DNA of 8,251 bases from Alphaproteobacteria bacterium (GTDB taxonomy: Bacteria > Pseudomonadota > Alphaproteobacteria > DSM-16000 > Inquilinaceae): the NCBI GenBank assembly GCA_029263555.1, contig JAJUFW010000103.1:1-8251 (forward strand), given 5' to 3'. Each line of letters starts with the position of its first letter. Position 1 is the first letter of the stretch. A program made the translations under genes and the position numbers. Shown here one piece after another: positions 7,066 to 8,251 of this stretch. A model generated the notes under the pieces. The model was not told where the DNA came from. It made no database searches and saw nothing but the letters and a program-made list of their open reading frames with translations.

Positions 7066-7072
7066 GACCCCT

Positions 7073-7429
7073 TCACATCCGCCCGGCGGCCTGACGCGGT
7101 TCCTCCAGGCTGTCCGGCTCGGCCTCGACGCTGCCGTCGGCGAGGAAGTCCGGCCGGTCGGTCTGGAGATTCCAGAGCCGGGCATAGAGGCCGTTCCGGG
7201 CCAGGAGCTCGGCATGGGTGCCGCGCTCGACCACCCGGCCGTCGGCGATGCCGTAGATGATGTCGGCATTCCGGACGGTGGACAGGCGATGGGCGATGAT
7301 CAGCGTGGTCCGTCCAACCATCAGCCGATGCAGGGCGGCCTGGACCGCCTTTTCGATCGCCCGCTGAGAGGTGACGCCGACCTGCTTCAGGAACTTGCGC
7401 AGCTCGATATTGAACCGGTCCTCGTCCAT
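7073..7429 (-). CDS. Chimeric small protein: DUF6494-like N-terminus fused to the C-terminal end of an ABC-exporter ATPase
   Basis: A 118-residue reading frame. Residues 1 to about 29 (MDEDRFNIELRKFL, then VGVTSQRAIEKAV) look like the start of the small DUF6494 family. Residues about 27-91 match the last part of an ABC-exporter nucleotide-binding domain: AVQAALHRLMVGRTTLIIAHRLSTV with the H-loop histidine H47, DGRVVERGTHAELLARNGLYARLW, then an acidic tail. Walker A, Q-loop, signature and Walker B are all absent, so it cannot be a working ATPase, and the remainder of a normal DUF6494 protein is also missing. The two families share an E-K/R-A-V segment at the junction (about 7337-7357), suggesting an in-frame deletion or recombination between two genes. 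A strong GGGAGGAG lies right before the ATG, so it is probably translated. It may be a decaying remnant, a true new fusion or, less likely, an assembly join. The N-terminal family assignment is from memory of the family pattern. Confidence 0.7.
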   Translation of the reverse strand: MDEDRFNIELRKFLKQVGVTSQRAIEKAVQAALHRLMVGRTTLIIAHRLSTVRNADIIYGIADGRVVERGTHAELLARNGLYARLWNLQTDRPDFLADGSVEAEPDSLEEPRQAAGRM

Positions 7430-7431
7430 TT

Positions 7432-7439
7432 CTCCTCCC
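7432..7439 (-). promoter_or_regulatory. Strong Shine-Dalgarno of the chimeric gene
   Basis: GGGAGGAG on the minus strand, two bases before the ATG at 7427-7429 (core GGGAGG four bases away). It supports the start that gives the DUF6494-like N-terminus, and shows the translation signals of the 5' parent gene survived the fusion. Confidence 0.8.
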
Positions 7440-7507
7440 GTTCCTGATCGTTCAGCCTGCGGGTCATGATCTCACCCGTCCCGGGACGCCGTCGAGGCCG
7501 AAGATCG

Positions 7508-7520
7508 CGGAAGGCTTCCG
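7508..7520. repeat. Perfect 13-nt dyad CGGAAG-G-CTTCCG
   Basis: A perfect inverted repeat with a single central base, flanked by GATC on each side (7503-7506 and 7521-7524). It sits in the 143-bp gap (7430-7572) between the C13 peptidase stop and the chimeric gene start. It could be an operator half of the promoter that reads into the chimeric gene. The one-base centre is too tight for an RNA hairpin loop. The rest of the gap shows no gene and no clear promoter hexamers. Confidence 0.3.
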
Positions 7521-7572
7521 GATCGTTGACGCGGTCCTCCCGTGGCGGGCCCCCGAGCCGGGCGGATCAAGG

Positions 7573-8251
7573 CTAGAACCAGGCCGTGAGCGCCTCGACC
7601 TCGGCACCGATCGCGGCCTGGGGCTGCGACGGCACGGCGCCCAGCTCCTTTTCCTGCGCCGCCACGCAGGCCCGGGTCTGCCGGTGGATTGCGTCCCAGG
7701 TTCGGCCGGGCGCGACCGACCGCAACAGGCATCCGTCATAGAAGGTGAAGATGCGGTCGACGGCGCAGCCGAAGGACGGGCGGTCGCTGCGCGATGCGGT
7801 CAGCACGATCCGGTTCGGCTGGAGGAGCACCGGGTCGAGATAGATGCCCGAATAGCAGCCGGACGCGATGACGACCGTGGGCCGCTTCCCGCAGGCCCGG
7901 TCCAGGAGCCGGTCGAGCCGGCGCGGCGTCAGCGCCTTGCCGGTCAAGGCAAGCGACAGCCCCTCTCCCGGCACGCCGTGAGACGTCATGAAGAACAGGC
8001 ACCCGTCCTCGGGCGATAGGTCGAGACTGCCGGCGGCGCGGCGGAGATTGTCGAAGGTCGCGGACACGGGCGTTCCCGCGCGGATAGAGGTCAGGACGAC
8101 GATGCCGCTCGACCTGCCCGAGTCGTGGAGCCGCCCGGCCAGCGACGATACGGCGTTGTCGAAAACGGGCTCGGACCGGTCGCCCGCCACCAGGATCGCG
8201 CCCCAACGGGCCGGCTGGGCCGGGAAGTCCGCGGCACCAGCGCCGACGCCG
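7573..8251 (-). CDS. C13 family (legumain-like) cysteine peptidase, extreme N-terminus cut by window edge
   Basis: At least 225 residues of a caspase-fold cysteine peptidase of family C13 (Pfam PF01650). The reading frame is open to the right edge. Its first visible residues (GVGAGAADFPAQPARWGAILVAGD) look like the end of a signal peptide followed by the first core strand, so only about 15-25 residues are probably missing, and an internal GTG at 8188-8190 is not a credible start. The catalytic dyad is visible: His in FFMTSHGVPG (codon 7978-7980) and Cys in VVIASGCYSGIYLDP (codon 7855-7857). The following IVLTASRSDRPSFGC and the aromatic FTFYDGCLL motif are typical of bacterial C13 proteins. 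Eukaryotic legumains cut after Asn/Asp; the bacterial members are mostly uncharacterised, probably exported enzymes. The stop is TAG at 7573-7575. It is on the same strand as the chimeric gene 143 bp downstream, so cotranscription is uncertain. Confidence 0.88.
   Translation of the reverse strand, partial: GVGAGAADFPAQPARWGAILVAGDRSEPVFDNAVSSLAGRLHDSGRSSGIVVLTSIRAGTPVSATFDNLRRAAGSLDLSPEDGCLFFMTSHGVPGEGLSLALTGKALTPRRLDRLLDRACGKRPTVVIASGCYSGIYLDPVLLQPNRIVLTASRSDRPSFGCAVDRIFTFYDGCLLRSVAPGRTWDAIHRQTRACVAAQEKELGAVPSQPQAAIGAEVEALTAWF

Noticed and set aside
7073..7345. An intact ABC transporter ATPase
   Set aside because: Only the H-loop and the C-terminal end are present. Walker A, Q-loop, signature and Walker B are all missing, so it was called as part of a chimera.
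7464..7739. Minus-strand frames covering the gap downstream of the C13 gene
   Set aside because: They overlap the C13 coding region out of frame, are Arg/Pro/Ser-rich, and show no motif. The 143-bp gap therefore appears non-coding.

Overview
The window is GC-rich, tightly packed bacterial DNA. Its families (a tripartite tricarboxylate transporter with a TctD/TctE-type two-component system, an S11 D-Ala-D-Ala carboxypeptidase with a SPOR tail, a bacterial C13 peptidase) and its strong GC bias at third codon positions suggest an alphaproteobacterium, perhaps of the Rhodospirillales/Geminicoccales sort. That placement is inference. I see no RNA genes, CRISPR array or complete mobile element.

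Left block (1-2106, minus strand): a tctC-tctB-tctA operon encoding a tripartite tricarboxylate transporter (TTT). TctC is the periplasmic binding protein, TctB the small membrane subunit, and TctA the large permease, which is cut by the left edge. A 215-bp divergent control region (2107-2321) follows. It holds two sets of direct repeats with helical phasing, one of which reads almost exactly like a Pho box.

Middle block (2322-7057, plus strand): tctD (OmpR-family response regulator), a secreted D-Ala-D-Ala carboxypeptidase with a C-terminal SPOR domain, tctE (histidine kinase with a 2CSK_N-type sensor region), and an orphan periplasmic ABC-type binding protein whose start codon overlaps the kinase stop codon (ATGA). 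No ABC permease or ATPase accompanies the binding protein. The simplest reading is a three-component sensor: the binding protein captures a ligand, TctE reports it across the membrane, and TctD controls the divergent transporter. The cell-wall carboxypeptidase between regulator and kinase is the unexpected member.

Right block (7073-8251, minus strand): a short gene with a strong ribosome binding site whose product appears to be a chimera. About 29 N-terminal residues resemble the small DUF6494 family, and they run in frame into the last part of an ABC-exporter ATPase (H-loop to C-terminus, with no Walker A, signature or Walker B). Upstream of it on the same strand is a C13 (legumain-like) peptidase with its His/Cys dyad visible, missing only its extreme N-terminus at the right edge. 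The plus- and minus-strand blocks converge at 7058-7072 over a small GC-rich hairpin.
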